Positions 27,621 to 36,544 of a stretch of 64,000 nt of DNA are shown piece by piece (position 1 is the stretch's first letter; the number at the start of each line of letters is the position of its first letter). Source of the stretch: Nocardioides sp. SYSU D00065 (lineage in GTDB: Bacteria > Actinomycetota > Actinomycetes > Propionibacteriales > Nocardioidaceae). The notes under the pieces were generated by a model, which saw only the letters and a program-made list of their open reading frames with translations, was not told where the DNA came from and did not search any database. The DNA lies in assembly GCF_017916425.1 (NCBI RefSeq), contig NZ_JAFMSX010000005.1, forward strand, positions 124,001-188,000, given 5' to 3'. Made by a program: the position numbers and the translations under genes.

Positions 27621-29630
27621 CTAGATGGAAAGAGGGTCGACCTGGACGCGCACGGGGTCGAGCTTGCGGGCCGACCGGATCCGCTGGAGGTCGCCGAGTG
27701 CTGCGGACAGCGCAGTCCCCTGCCACGACGGCACCCGGAGCACCACCCGGTGCTCGTCCTCGACGGGAACCGGCCCGAGCACCTCGGCTGCCTCGGGCAG
27801 GTCGAGGAGGTGCAGCACGTCGTCCAGCGCGCCGAGCTCGCCGGTGACGGTGGCGACGCGGGCGGCCGGCGGCAGGTGCGCCTGGGAGCGCTCCTCCGCC
27901 TCCCGCCGGGCGAACCCGGCCGGGTCCCACCGCACGAGCGCCTGGACGGCCGGGTGGGCAGGATCGCCGACGGCGACCACGTGCCCGCCGGGGCGCACGA
28001 GCGCTGCGGCGTTGAGCCAGCGCCGCAACGCCTCCTCGGACGCCCGCAGGTCGTCGCGGGCCAGCGTCAGCCAGGTGTCGAGCACCACGACCGCCGCATA
28101 GCCCTCGGCAGCCACCGGCTCGGCCCCGACCGTGGCCACCACCAGGTCCCGCGACGTGCCCACCCGCTCGACGACGTGCTCCCCGCTCGAGCTGCGCACC
28201 GTGGTGCCGGCGAAGGTCCGACCCAGCTCCTCGGCGGTGCGGGCCTCGCCACGCACGGGCGCCCGCAGCCCGCGACCACCGCAGGTGGGGCACGCCCACG
28301 CCGCCTCCACGTGGCCGCACCAGCGGCACCGGGGCGGCTGAGCGGGTCCGGGCACCGTCAGCGGGCCGGTGCAGACGCCGCAGCGGGCGGGCGCCCGGCA
28401 CGTGTCGCAGGCGAGCGAGACGGCATAGCCGGCCCGGGGCGTCTGCACCAGCACGGGACCGGAGGCCAGCCCGGTGCGGATCGCGTCGTAGGCCGCCCGC
28501 GGGATGCGGGTGGCCACCGACCGGTCCTGCGCGGGCACCGCCTCCACCCGCACCCGGCGGCGCAGCACCTCGCGCGGCACGGCGAGCTCGTGGGCCCACC
28601 CGGTCGCGAGGAGCTGTGCGGCCTCGGGCGTGCGGGCCACGGCACCCACGATCGCGGCGGTCCCCTGCTGCTCGGCGCGCGTCACCAGCACCTCGCGGAC
28701 GTGGGGATAGGGCGCGCGCGGCTCGGCGTGGAGGTCGTCCCCGTCGTCCCACACCACGACGAGCCCGAGGTCGTGGACGGGCGCGAATGCGGCGGAGCGA
28801 GTGCCGACCACCACCCGGCGAGCACCGCGGGACACCGCCAGGAAGTCGCGGTAGCGCGCCGCCGGACCGCCGTCGGCGGTCAGGCAGACGTGGTGGCCCT
28901 CCCCCAGCAGGTCGGTGAGGGCAGCGTCGACCCGCGACACGTCGCGCCGGTCGGGCACGCACACGATCGCGCCCCGCCCCGCGGCGTACGTCGCGGCGAC
29001 CGCCTCGGCGAGCATCACCGGCCAGTCGTCGCCCGGAGCCGCGGACCACACCGCTCGCGGCGACCCGCCCGAGGCGAGGTGGTGCAGGAAGGCAGGAGCG
29101 TGCGCCACGTCGGACCACGCGGTCGGGTCGCGTCTCACGGGCGGCGCCGGCGCAGGCTCGGACGCGGCCTTCTCAGCGGTGGCGTGACGCGGGGGCACCG
29201 CCAGCCGGAGCACGTCGGACCGGGCGCCGGCGTACCTCCGGGCGAGGGTCTCGCTGAGCCGGGCGATCTCCGGTGCCAGCACGGGCTCCGGGCTGACGAC
29301 GCGGCGCAGGGGCTGCAGCGTGCCGGTGTGGTCGGTCTCGCCGGCCCGCTCCACGACGAAGCCGTCCACGTCCTGGCCGGCGAACCGCACCTTGACGCGG
29401 GCGCCCGGGACGGCCGTGTCGGCCATGGCGCGGGGCACGGCGTAGTCGAAGGGCCGGTCGAGGTGGGCGAGCGCGATGTCGACCAGCACGCGGGCGACGG
29501 GGTCGGTCTCCGCGGGCTCCCAGGCAGCGGCCCGGCGCCGCCGGGTCGCTGCCGCCTTGGCGCGCGCATCGTCCACCGCAGCGCGAAGCCCCGGAAGCAT
29601 GTCGGCTTCCGGGGCTTCGCGGGACGTCAT
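27621..29630 (-). CDS. priA: PriA-type primosomal protein lacking helicase motifs
   Basis: The 669-residue protein has the PriA N-terminal DNA-binding part (DRPFDYAVP, 'GARVKVRFAGQDVDGFVVE') and both zinc knuckles (CDTC, CGVC, CRWCG, CPTCGG). The Walker A region reads SAAPGDDWPVM instead of G-x4-GKT, and the DEEH box reads WDDGDD. ATP hydrolysis is therefore unlikely, a known trait of actinobacterial PriA. ATG 29630 is used because the peptide then begins MTSREAPEADMLPGL, like homologues; GTG 29654 is the alternative. There is no clear SD at either. It lies directly downstream of metK. Confidence 0.85.
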   Translation of the reverse strand: MTSREAPEADMLPGLRAAVDDARAKAAATRRRRAAAWEPAETDPVARVLVDIALAHLDRPFDYAVPRAMADTAVPGARVKVRFAGQDVDGFVVERAGETDHTGTLQPLRRVVSPEPVLAPEIARLSETLARRYAGARSDVLRLAVPPRHATAEKAASEPAPAPPVRRDPTAWSDVAHAPAFLHHLASGGSPRAVWSAAPGDDWPVMLAEAVAATYAAGRGAIVCVPDRRDVSRVDAALTDLLGEGHHVCLTADGGPAARYRDFLAVSRGARRVVVGTRSAAFAPVHDLGLVVVWDDGDDLHAEPRAPYPHVREVLVTRAEQQGTAAIVGAVARTPEAAQLLATGWAHELAVPREVLRRRVRVEAVPAQDRSVATRIPRAAYDAIRTGLASGPVLVQTPRAGYAVSLACDTCRAPARCGVCTGPLTVPGPAQPPRCRWCGHVEAAWACPTCGGRGLRAPVRGEARTAEELGRTFAGTTVRSSSGEHVVERVGTSRDLVVATVGAEPVAAEGYAAVVVLDTWLTLARDDLRASEEALRRWLNAAALVRPGGHVVAVGDPAHPAVQALVRWDPAGFARREAEERSQAHLPPAARVATVTGELGALDDVLHLLDLPEAAEVLGPVPVEDEHRVVLRVPSWQGTALSAALGDLQRIRSARKLDPVRVQVDPLSI

Positions 29631-29708
29631 GCGGCCGATTGTGTCAGCGGCCACCGACGGACCGGACGTCGTCCGCGTCCGCGTACCTCCGGCTGTGTCC
29701 GGCAGCGC

Positions 29709-30911
29709 TCAGACGCCGGCAGCGGCCCTGAGCTTCTCGGCCCGGTCCGTGGTCTCCCACGTGAAGTCGGGCAGCTCGCGGCCGAAGTGACCGTAGGCGG
29801 AGGTCTGCGCGTAGATCGGGCGCAGCAGGTCGAGGTCGCGGATGATGGCGGCCGGACGGAGGTCGAACACCTCGAGCACGGCGTCCTGGATCTTCTCGTC
29901 CGACACGACGCCGGTGCCGAAGGTCTCGATGAAGATGCCCACCGGGGCGGCCTTGCCGATGGCGTACGCCACCTGCGCCTCGCAGCGGCGGGCCAGGCCC
30001 GAGGCCACGACGTTCTTGGCGACCCAGCGCATCGCGTAAGCGGCGGAGCGGTCCACCTTGGAGGGGTCCTTGCCGGAGAAGGCGCCGCCGCCGTGGCGGG
30101 CCATGCCGCCGTAGGTGTCGACGATGATCTTGCGCCCGGTGAGGCCGGCGTCGCCCATCGGGCCGCCGATGACGAAGGTCCCCGTCGGGTTGACGAGCAT
30201 CCGGTAGCCCTCCGAGGGCAGGTCGAAGCCGGCGAGCACGGGATCGATGACGTGCTGCTGGATGTCGGCCTCGAGCCGGGCGTGCTCGATGTCGGGGTCG
30301 TGCTGGGTGGAGAGCACGACGGTGTCGATGCGCACCGGCCGGTCGTCGGCGTCGTACTCGATGGTCACCTGGGTCTTGCCGTCGGGACGCAGGTAGGCGA
30401 GGACGCCGTCCTTGCGGACCTGCGTCAGCCGCTGGGCGAGGCGCTGCGCGATCGTGATCGGCAGCGGCATCAGCTCGGGGGTGTCGTCGCACGCGTAGCC
30501 GAACATCAGGCCCTGGTCACCGGCGCCGCGCTTGTCGAGCTGGTCCTCGCTGTCGCCGACGCGGGACTCGTGGCCGGCGTCGACACCGGCCGCGATGTCG
30601 CTCGACTGGGCACCGATCGCGACCTGGACGCCGCACGTGTGGCCGTCGAAGCCCTTCTCCGAGGAGTCGTAGCCGATCTCGAGGATCGCCTTGCGGACGA
30701 TGTCGGCGACCGGGGCGTAGGCACCGGTGCGCACCTCGCCCGCGACCACGACGAGGCCGGTGGTGAGCAGCGTCTCGACGGCCACGCGCAGGTTGGCGCG
30801 GTCGGGGTCCTCGGCCATGAGGTGGTCGAGGACCGAGTCGCTGATCCGGTCGGCGATCTTGTCGGGGTGCCCCTCGGTCACGGACTCGGAGGTGAACAGG
30901 CGTCCAGCCAC
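29709..30911 (-). CDS. metK: S-adenosylmethionine synthetase
   Basis: The 400-residue enzyme makes SAM from methionine and ATP. It shows [15 protein letters not shown] (N-terminal signature and His), [12 protein letters not shown] (substrate loop) and [19 protein letters not shown] (P-loop-like signature). The start is GTG 30911. The reading frame continues upstream through coaBC, which is not coding. The leader to the coaBC stop is 71 bp and has no SAM riboswitch fold that I can see. It supplies SAM for the trmI and rsmB products and for MetH reactivation. Confidence 0.96.
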   Translation of the reverse strand: MAGRLFTSESVTEGHPDKIADRISDSVLDHLMAEDPDRANLRVAVETLLTTGLVVVAGEVRTGAYAPVADIVRKAILEIGYDSSEKGFDGHTCGVQVAIGAQSSDIAAGVDAGHESRVGDSEDQLDKRGAGDQGLMFGYACDDTPELMPLPITIAQRLAQRLTQVRKDGVLAYLRPDGKTQVTIEYDADDRPVRIDTVVLSTQHDPDIEHARLEADIQQHVIDPVLAGFDLPSEGYRMLVNPTGTFVIGGPMGDAGLTGRKIIVDTYGGMARHGGGAFSGKDPSKVDRSAAYAMRWVAKNVVASGLARRCEAQVAYAIGKAAPVGIFIETFGTGVVSDEKIQDAVLEVFDLRPAAIIRDLDLLRPIYAQTSAYGHFGRELPDFTWETTDRAEKLRAAAGV

Positions 30912-30982
30912 GGTGACTCTCGATTCTTGTGTGGAACGGTCGGAGGAAAGGTACCTGCTGCCCAGCATCCGGGACCCCGGTC

Positions 30983-32197
30983 TCAGTCGGCGAATCGCCG
31001 GGCGACCTCGTCCCAGATCACGTGCGCGAGCGCGCTCTTGCTCCCGCGGGGGACCTCGACGACCGCGCCGTCGGCGGCCAGCACGACCGCCTCGTTGTCC
31101 GCGCTGCCGAAGACCGCTCCTCCGCTCACGTCGTTGACCACGAGCAGGTCGCAGCCCTTGCGGGCGAGCTTGGCGCGGCCGAGATCGAGCACGGAGCCGG
31201 TGGCGTCGCCGGTCTCGGCGGCGAAGCCGACGATGACGGCGTCCTCGCGCGCCCGGTGGTGGGAGATCTCGGCGAGGACGTCGGGGTTCTGCACCAGCTC
31301 GATCGCCGGCGCCGACCCGTCGTCGGCCTTCTTGATCTTGGCGTCGCTGACCGCGCTCGGCCGGAAGTCCGCCGGGGCGGCGGCCATGACGACGGCGTCG
31401 GCGGTCGCGGTGGCGGCCACGACGGCCTCGCGCAGCTGCTCGGTGGTCTCGACCCGTACGACGCTGACGCCGGCCGGGTCGGGCAGCGAGACATTGGCGC
31501 TGACCAGGGTGACGTGCGCGCCGCGCGAGGCGGCGGCCCGGGCCAGGGCGTGGCCCTGCAGGCCCGAGGACCGGTTGCCGAGGAAGCGCACCGGGTCGAG
31601 GTACTCGCGAGTGCCGCCCGCCGAGACCACGACCTTGCGGCCGGCGAGGTCCTGAGGGGCCGCGCCACGGTGCAGCACACCCACGGCGAGCTCGAAGATC
31701 TCGGCCGGGTCCGGCAGCCGGCCCTTGCCGGTGTCGGCGCCGGTGAGGCGGCCCTCGGCCGGCTCGACCACCACCGCGCCACGGCTGCGCAGGGTGGCCA
31801 CGTTGGCCTGGGTGGCGGGGTGCTCCCACATCTCGGTGTGCATGGCCGGGGCGAACACGACCGGACAGCGGGCGGTGAGCAGCGTGCTGGTCAGCAGGTC
31901 GTCGGCCAGGCCGTGCGCGGCCCGCGCGAGCAGGTCTGCGGTGGCCGGGGCGACGACCACCAGGTCGGCCTCCTGCCCGATGTGCACGTGCGGCACGGCG
32001 TGGACGTCGGTCCACACGTCGGTCGCGACGGGCTTGCCGGACAGGGCGGCCCAGGTCGGCGCGCCGACGAACTCCAGTGCCGCGGCCGTGGGCACGACCG
32101 TCACGTCGTGCCCCGACTCGGTGAACCGGCGCAGCAGCTCGCAGGCCTTGTAGGCCGCGATGCCGCCCGAGACCCCCAGGACGACCCGCGAGGTCAT
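30983..32197 (-). CDS. coaBC: Bifunctional PPC decarboxylase / PPC synthetase (CoaBC)
   Basis: The 404-residue protein performs two steps of coenzyme A synthesis. The N-terminal CoaC half is an FMN flavoprotein with '[19 protein letters not shown]', active-site His in VPHVHIG, and [13 protein letters not shown]. The C-terminal CoaB half starts near 185 with '[20 protein letters not shown]' and carries NRSSG and a dimer/CTP region ([13 protein letters not shown]). The ATG at 32197 lies 13 bp after rpoZ. The gmk-rpoZ-coaBC-metK order is classic for actinobacteria. Confidence 0.95.
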   Translation of the reverse strand: MTSRVVLGVSGGIAAYKACELLRRFTESGHDVTVVPTAAALEFVGAPTWAALSGKPVATDVWTDVHAVPHVHIGQEADLVVVAPATADLLARAAHGLADDLLTSTLLTARCPVVFAPAMHTEMWEHPATQANVATLRSRGAVVVEPAEGRLTGADTGKGRLPDPAEIFELAVGVLHRGAAPQDLAGRKVVVSAGGTREYLDPVRFLGNRSSGLQGHALARAAASRGAHVTLVSANVSLPDPAGVSVVRVETTEQLREAVVAATATADAVVMAAAPADFRPSAVSDAKIKKADDGSAPAIELVQNPDVLAEISHHRAREDAVIVGFAAETGDATGSVLDLGRAKLARKGCDLLVVNDVSGGAVFGSADNEAVVLAADGAVVEVPRGSKSALAHVIWDEVARRFAD

Positions 32198-32210
32198 CGC
32201 GCGGCTCGCG

Positions 32211-32522
32211 TCACTCCGTGGTGTCGCCGGCTGCGGCCTCGGCAGCGGCGGCCTCGGCGGCGGGGTCGATGTCCTCGCAGGTGAGGAGGTCCTCGTTGAT
32301 CTCGCGCAGCGCGATGGACAGCGGCTTCTCCTGCACGTGGGTGTCGACCAGCGGGCCGACGTACTCCAGGAGCCCCTCGCCGAGCTGCGAGTAGTAGGCG
32401 TTGATCTGACGGGCACGCTGGGCGCTGTAGAGCACCAGCTTGTACTTGCTGTCGGTCTTGCTGAGCAGGTCGTCGATCGAGGGGTTGGTGACGCCCTCGG
32501 CGGCGATGGTGGGAGAAGCCAC
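32211..32522 (-). CDS. rpoZ: RNA polymerase omega subunit
   Basis: The 103-residue subunit helps RNA polymerase assembly by holding the beta' subunit. The omega signature is '[20 protein letters not shown]' followed by SAQRARQIN. The C-terminal tail is acidic ([16 protein letters not shown]), typical of actinobacteria. It has a GTG start at 32522, with GAGG upstream, 15 bp after the gmk stop. The position between gmk and coaBC confirms the call. Confidence 0.95.
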   Translation of the reverse strand: MASPTIAAEGVTNPSIDDLLSKTDSKYKLVLYSAQRARQINAYYSQLGEGLLEYVGPLVDTHVQEKPLSIALREINEDLLTCEDIDPAAEAAAAEAAAGDTTE

Positions 32523-32537
32523 GGTGTGGGTGCCTCG

Positions 32538-33179
32538 CTAGTCAGAGGTGGGTGGAACGGGTCCGACCATCAAGGCTACCAACTCGTCGGCGGCAGCGTG
32601 AACTTCGTGGTTGACGATGGTGACGTCGAACTCGCTCTCCGCGGCCAGCTCCGCGCGGGCGGTGTCGAGGCGCCGCTCACGCTCGGCCTCGCTCTCGGTG
32701 CCGCGGCCCACCAGCCGGCGTACGAGCTCCTCCCACGACGGCGGCTTGAGGAAGACGAACAGCGCCTCGGGCATCGACTCGCGCACCTGGCGCGCGCCCT
32801 GGAGGTCGATCTCGAGCATCGCGGGATGCCCGGAGGCGAGGGCGAGGTCGACCGGACCGCGGGGAGTGCCGTAGCGGGCGGCCTTGTGGACCACCGCCCA
32901 CTCGAGCAGGTCGCCCTTGTCGATCATGGCGTCGAACTCCTCGTCGGAGACGAACCAGTAGTGCACGCCGTTCTCCTCGCCCGGGCGGGGCGGCCGCGTC
33001 GTCGCGGAGACGGAGATCCAGACCTCGGGGTGCGTCTCGCGCACCGCGGCGGCGACAGTGCCCTTGCCGACGGCCGTCGGACCGGCCAGGACGATGAGCC
33101 GCGAGCGACGCGAGGGCTGACCGGCGGTCCCGTGCGCTGCCTCGTCGTGCGCTGCCTCGTCGTGCGCTGCTCCGGTCAC
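32538..33179 (-). CDS. gmk: Guanylate kinase
   Basis: The 213-residue enzyme phosphorylates GMP to GDP. Its P-loop is [15 protein letters not shown] (about 32-46). Other landmarks are [20 protein letters not shown] (GMP-binding), '[20 protein letters not shown]' and the LID segment [17 protein letters not shown]. The first 25 residues are a low-complexity His/Ala/Glu stretch ([16 protein letters not shown]), an unusual extension built from a 15-bp repeat. The start overlaps the mihF stop by four bases. Confidence 0.94.
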   Translation of the reverse strand: MTGAAHDEAAHDEAAHGTAGQPSRRSRLIVLAGPTAVGKGTVAAAVRETHPEVWISVSATTRPPRPGEENGVHYWFVSDEEFDAMIDKGDLLEWAVVHKAARYGTPRGPVDLALASGHPAMLEIDLQGARQVRESMPEALFVFLKPPSWEELVRRLVGRGTESEAERERRLDTARAELAAESEFDVTIVNHEVHAAADELVALMVGPVPPTSD

Positions 33180-33499
33180 GACGCGTCGGGGCCGAACTCA
33201 CGCTCGAGCGCGGCGACCTGCTTGACGCCCAGCCCGCGGACCCGGCGGCTCTCGGCGATCCCGAGACGCTGCATGACCTGGCGCGCACGCACGCGACCCA
33301 GGCCCGGGACCGACTGGAGCAGCTCGACGACGCGCATCTTGCCGATGACCTCGTTGGTGCGGCCCTCCTCGAGCACATCGAGGATCGAGCCGCCTGAGTT
33401 CTTCAAGCGGTTCTTCACCTCCGCCCGCTCGCGGCGGGACGCTGCAGCCTTGTCGAGGGCTGCCTGGCGCTGCTCGGGCGTCAGAGGGGGCAAGGCCAC
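33176..33499 (-). CDS. mihF: Integration host factor, actinobacterial type
   Basis: The 107-residue nucleoid protein is essential in mycobacteria and unrelated in fold to E. coli IHF. It has the long basic N-terminal helix ('[20 protein letters not shown]') and the helix-two-turn-helix DNA-binding core '[20 protein letters not shown]'. GTG 33499 has AAGGA about 9 nt upstream and a promoter at 33539-33568. Its position upstream of gmk is conserved. Confidence 0.94.
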   Translation of the reverse strand: MALPPLTPEQRQAALDKAAASRRERAEVKNRLKNSGGSILDVLEEGRTNEVIGKMRVVELLQSVPGLGRVRARQVMQRLGIAESRRVRGLGVKQVAALEREFGPDAS

Positions 33500-33538
33500 G
33501 GAGGCGTTCCTTAGGGTGGGGTCCGGCTGGTGCGGGTC

Positions 33539-33568
33539 AATCTAGTCAGAGCGCGACGAGGCAGGCAA
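33539..33568 (-). promoter_or_regulatory. Predicted mihF-gmk-rpoZ promoter
   Basis: On the minus strand TTGCCT (33563-33568) and TAGATT (33539-33544) are 18 bp apart. The start site would fall near 33532, about 33 nt before mihF GTG 33499. It lies right after the inverted repeat that may end the pyr transcript, so it should begin an independent mihF operon. The call is from consensus match and position. Confidence 0.5.
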
Positions 33569-33573
33569 TCGGA

Positions 33574-33617
33574 GCCCCGACATCCGCCGCTGGTCGTGAC
33601 GTTCGCCATGTCGGGGC
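33574..33617. terminator. 10-bp perfect inverted repeat after the pyr operon
   Basis: GCCCCGACAT (33574-33583) and ATGTCGGGGC (33608-33617) are perfect complements with a 24-nt loop. They lie six bases after the lipoprotein stop and before the mihF promoter. No T-run follows. A rho-independent-like GC hairpin closing the pyr transcript is the best reading; an operator for mihF is the alternative. Confidence 0.45.
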
Positions 33618-33622
33618 CGGTG

Positions 33623-34069
33623 CTAGCGCGACAGCGGGGTGCCGCACACGTCGAGCGCGTGCTGCTCGAGGGCCGCCATCGCCGTCACCGTGCGCTCCGA
33701 GCCCACCTCGCGCGCGGCCGACTCGATGGCGGCTCGTGCCTCGTCGTCGACGCCGGCCGGGGGCTTGCTCGCGGAGTACGCCGAGGGGTCCACGCCGTGC
33801 TCGGCGAGGACGTCCTCGAGGGCGTGCAGCGGGTCGAGCACGGCGTCCCAGTCGTCGGTGATGTCGCGCGGCGCCTCGCGGCTCAGGTGGTCGTAGGCGT
33901 CGAGGACGTCGAACATCGCGCCGGTGTCCTGCGACGCGGCCGCCTCGCCCAGCTCGGCCTGGTGCTCCTCGACCGCCTGGCAGTAGGCGGCCTGCGGGTC
34001 GTCCGAGCAGCCCGTCGCCAGCAGGCACGCCACCAGCGGCGCGGCCACGGCGAGACGGGCACGGGTCAC
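33623..34069 (-). CDS. Predicted lipoprotein
   Basis: The 148-residue protein begins VTRARLAVAAPLVACLLATGCSDD. A basic start, a hydrophobic stretch and the lipobox LATGC mark a lipoprotein signal with Cys at about 21. The mature part is helical and acidic with two further cysteines (AAYCQAVEEH near the start, DVCGTPLSR at the end) that could pair. No family is recognised. GTG 34069 overlaps the pyrF stop as GTGA, so it is coupled to pyrF. Its link to pyrimidine synthesis is unclear. Confidence 0.75.
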   Translation of the reverse strand: MTRARLAVAAPLVACLLATGCSDDPQAAYCQAVEEHQAELGEAAASQDTGAMFDVLDAYDHLSREAPRDITDDWDAVLDPLHALEDVLAEHGVDPSAYSASKPPAGVDDEARAAIESAAREVGSERTVTAMAALEQHALDVCGTPLSR

Positions 34070-34896
34070 TCGGCCAAGCCTCGCACCGCGTCGTTGCCGC
34101 GCCGCGCTGCCTCGCGCAGCGCCGCCACGTCCGGGCCGGCGCCCAGCACCTCGCGCGAGGAGCTCGGCAGGGCCCACCGGGCGGAGCCGCCGAAGATCCG
34201 CGTGAGGTCGTCGACCGTCCCGCCCTGTGCCCCGTAGCCGGGAACGAGGAACGGTCCGTTGATGTCGAGGTCCTCCTGGGTGGACCCGATGGTGGCTCCG
34301 ACCACGGCGCCGAAGGAGCCCACTGGCGCAGCGCCGGCGTTCAGGGTGCGCAGGTGACCGAGCACGGTGCCGGCGACCGTGCCGCTGTCGGCGCGGGCGT
34401 GCTGGACCTCCGGACCCTCCTTGTTGGACGTGAGCGCGAGCACGAACAGCCCGCCGCCGTGACGGCGACATGCCTCGACCATCGGGTCGAGGGAGCCGAA
34501 CCCGAGGAACGGGCTGGCCGTGACGGCGTCCACTCCGAGCGGGGACGAAGGATCGAGGTAGGCGTCGGCGTAGGCCTGGCTGGTCGAGCCGATGTCGCCG
34601 CGCTTGACGTCGAGCAGGACGAGCGCGCCCGCGGCGCGGGACTCCTCGACCACGCGCTCGAGCACGGCGATCCCGCGGCTGCCGAACCGCTCGTAGAACG
34701 CGCTCTGCGGCTTGACCACGCTGACGACCGGCGCGACCGCCTCGACGACGGTCAGCGCGAAGCGCTCGAGCGACGCGACGTCGTCGGCCAGGCCCCACTC
34801 GCGCAGCAGCGCGGCGTGCGGGTCGATGCCGACGCAGAAGCGGCCGCGCTCCTCGATGGCTGCGGCGAGGCGGGCGCCGAAGGGGGTCGATGTCAT
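34066..34896 (-). CDS. pyrF: Orotidine 5'-phosphate decarboxylase (type 2)
   Basis: The 276-residue TIM-barrel enzyme makes UMP. The catalytic motif is LLDVKRGDIGSTSQAYA (Asp-x-Lys-x-x-Asp), preceded by FCVGIDPH and VSVVKPQSAFYERFG. Near the end are FLVPGYGAQGGTVDDL and SSSREVL (phosphate site). It belongs to the longer type 2 group common in actinobacteria and mycobacteria. ATG 34896 overlaps the preceding pyrD-like stop as ATGA, so the pair is translationally coupled. Confidence 0.94.
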   Translation of the reverse strand: MTSTPFGARLAAAIEERGRFCVGIDPHAALLREWGLADDVASLERFALTVVEAVAPVVSVVKPQSAFYERFGSRGIAVLERVVEESRAAGALVLLDVKRGDIGSTSQAYADAYLDPSSPLGVDAVTASPFLGFGSLDPMVEACRRHGGGLFVLALTSNKEGPEVQHARADSGTVAGTVLGHLRTLNAGAAPVGSFGAVVGATIGSTQEDLDINGPFLVPGYGAQGGTVDDLTRIFGGSARWALPSSSREVLGAGPDVAALREAARRGNDAVRGLAE

Positions 34897-35732
34897 GCGT
34901 CCTCCTGGTGGGGTGGCTGGTCGAGGGAGGCCCGGAGCCGGGCCACCGTGGTGGGGTCGTGCAGCATCGCGGTGCCGACCTGGACCGACGTGGCACCGGC
35001 CGCCAGGTAGGCGCGCGCGGAGTCGACGTCGTGCACGCCGCCGCAGCCGATGACCGGCACGGCGGGCAGCGCCCGGCTGACCGCGGCGACGCACCGCAGC
35101 GCGATCGGGGCGAGCGCCGGTCCGCTCAGGCCGCCGGGGCGGCCGTCGGGCAGAGCGGCGGGTACGGCGTTGCCGACCACCACCGCGGTGGCACCGGCCT
35201 CGTGGCAGGCGCGGGCACCCTCCACGACGCGCGACACGTCGGGGCGGAGCTTGGCCAGCACGGGCCGGTCCGAGGCGAACTCGCGCCGTACGGCGGCGAC
35301 GACGCTCGCTGCGTGGTAGGGCTCGCGGACCTCGTAGAGCCCGTCGCTCGTCTCGTCCGGCGCGCCGACGTTGACCTCCAGCCCCACCACGCCCGGTGCC
35401 CGGCCGAGCCGGCCGGCAAGGTCGGCGTACTCCCCCATCGTCGCCCCGGCGATCGACACCACGACCCGCACGCCGGCCCGCACCAGCCACGGCAGCTCGG
35501 TCGCCAGGAAGTGCTCGAGGCCGGGGTTGGGCAGGCCGACGGCGCTGACCAGCCCGCCCGGCACCTCCGCGACCCGCGGCCCGCGGGCGCCGGAGCGGGC
35601 GTCGAGGGTGATGGACCGGGTGACGAAGTCCAGCCCGTCGAGCCCCTCGGGTCCGGCGTACGCCGACAGCTCGCGGCCCGTGCCGCCACAGCCGGACGCC
35701 ACCATCACCGGTCCCGGTATGCGCCCGCTCAC
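34893..35732 (-). CDS. Class 1B-like dihydroorotate dehydrogenase, divergent active site
   Basis: The 279-residue flavoprotein has the class 1B frame: 'VMVASGCGGTGRELSAYAG' at the start, VGLPNPG in the middle, and the FMN-phosphate region VIGCGGVHDVDSARAYLAAG with SVQVGTA. The catalytic residues differ from the family as I remember it. The loop normally reading N-x-SCPN reads NVGAPD (Cys to Ala, Asn to Asp). The KSIT lysine is Arg (TRSIT), LNAIGL is VSAVGL, and the orotate-binding NT is NA (VGNAVPA). It overlaps pyrK by 4 nt (GTGA), so it should pair with that subunit. It may be inactive on dihydroorotate or act on another substrate. Confidence 0.75.
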   Translation of the reverse strand: MSGRIPGPVMVASGCGGTGRELSAYAGPEGLDGLDFVTRSITLDARSGARGPRVAEVPGGLVSAVGLPNPGLEHFLATELPWLVRAGVRVVVSIAGATMGEYADLAGRLGRAPGVVGLEVNVGAPDETSDGLYEVREPYHAASVVAAVRREFASDRPVLAKLRPDVSRVVEGARACHEAGATAVVVGNAVPAALPDGRPGGLSGPALAPIALRCVAAVSRALPAVPVIGCGGVHDVDSARAYLAAGATSVQVGTAMLHDPTTVARLRASLDQPPHQEDA

Positions 35733-36544
35733 AGCGCGTCCCACCTGACGCGGTCGCCGCGGACGACGGGGCCCTCGGTGCAGGCCCGCACGACGCGGTC
35801 GACGCCGTCCTCGCCGACGACCGGTAGCGGGCAGCCGTGGCAGAGACCGGTGCCGCATGGGGTCGGGACCTCCACCGCGACCTGGCTCCACGCGCCGGTG
35901 CGCTCGGCGGCGACCGCCGCCGACCGGAGGACGTCGGCGGGGCCGGCGGCGTAGACGACGTCGGCGCCGCTGCGGCGTACGAGGTCCTCGGCGTGGTCGG
36001 CGACCTGCCCGCGCTGCCCCACCGAGCCGTCGGCGGTGAGGACGGTCACCGAGCGGGCCGAGCGCCGCGCCTCCAGAGCGGAGAGCAGGCGCGCCTCGTC
36101 GGGCGCCGACACGACGAGCGACACGGCGCAGCCCCGCTCGCGCAACCGCTCGGCCAGCGGGAACAGCGGCGCCGCGGCGTAGCCCTCCCCGATGAGCAGG
36201 CAGGACACCGCCTGTTTGGGAAGTGCGAAGGGCCGGCCGAGCGGGCCGGTCACGGCGACGCGCGTCCCGACCGGCTGGGCGCTCAACCACGCGGTGCCAC
36301 TGCCGCGCGACTCGACGACCACGTCGAGGGTCGGCCCGAAGGCGCTGGAGGCGCGCACCTTGTGCACCCACAGCGCGCGCCGGGTCACGTGACCGGCGAC
36401 GCTCACCGACACGAACGTGCCGGGACGGAACCGCTCGGGAACGCCCGGTGCCGCCAGCGTCAGGTGGCGGTAGCCGCCGACCTTCTTGGTGGCGACCACC
36501 TCTCCGTCGACGTGGACCGGGCCCCGTGCGGGCGCGTCAGCCAT
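35729..36544 (-). CDS. pyrK: Dihydroorotate dehydrogenase electron-transfer subunit PyrK
   Basis: The 271-residue protein is of the ferredoxin-reductase type. An FAD-binding beta-barrel comes first ([19 protein letters not shown]), then an NAD-binding domain ([30 protein letters not shown]). The C-terminus has a 2Fe-2S set in '[17 protein letters not shown]' plus ACTEGP, four cysteines in the usual order. In class 1B enzymes PyrK passes electrons from PyrD to NAD+. The cofactor sites look intact, unlike its PyrD partner. It overlaps the class 2 pyrD by 8 bp and the class 1B-like gene by 4 bp. Confidence 0.88.
   Translation of the reverse strand: MADAPARGPVHVDGEVVATKKVGGYRHLTLAAPGVPERFRPGTFVSVSVAGHVTRRALWVHKVRASSAFGPTLDVVVESRGSGTAWLSAQPVGTRVAVTGPLGRPFALPKQAVSCLLIGEGYAAAPLFPLAERLRERGCAVSLVVSAPDEARLLSALEARRSARSVTVLTADGSVGQRGQVADHAEDLVRRSGADVVYAAGPADVLRSAAVAAERTGAWSQVAVEVPTPCGTGLCHGCPLPVVGEDGVDRVVRACTEGPVVRGDRVRWDAL

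Noticed and set aside
30912..30982. SAM riboswitch upstream of metK
   Set aside because: The gap is 71 bp with no SAM-I or SAM-II/IV core that I can recognise.
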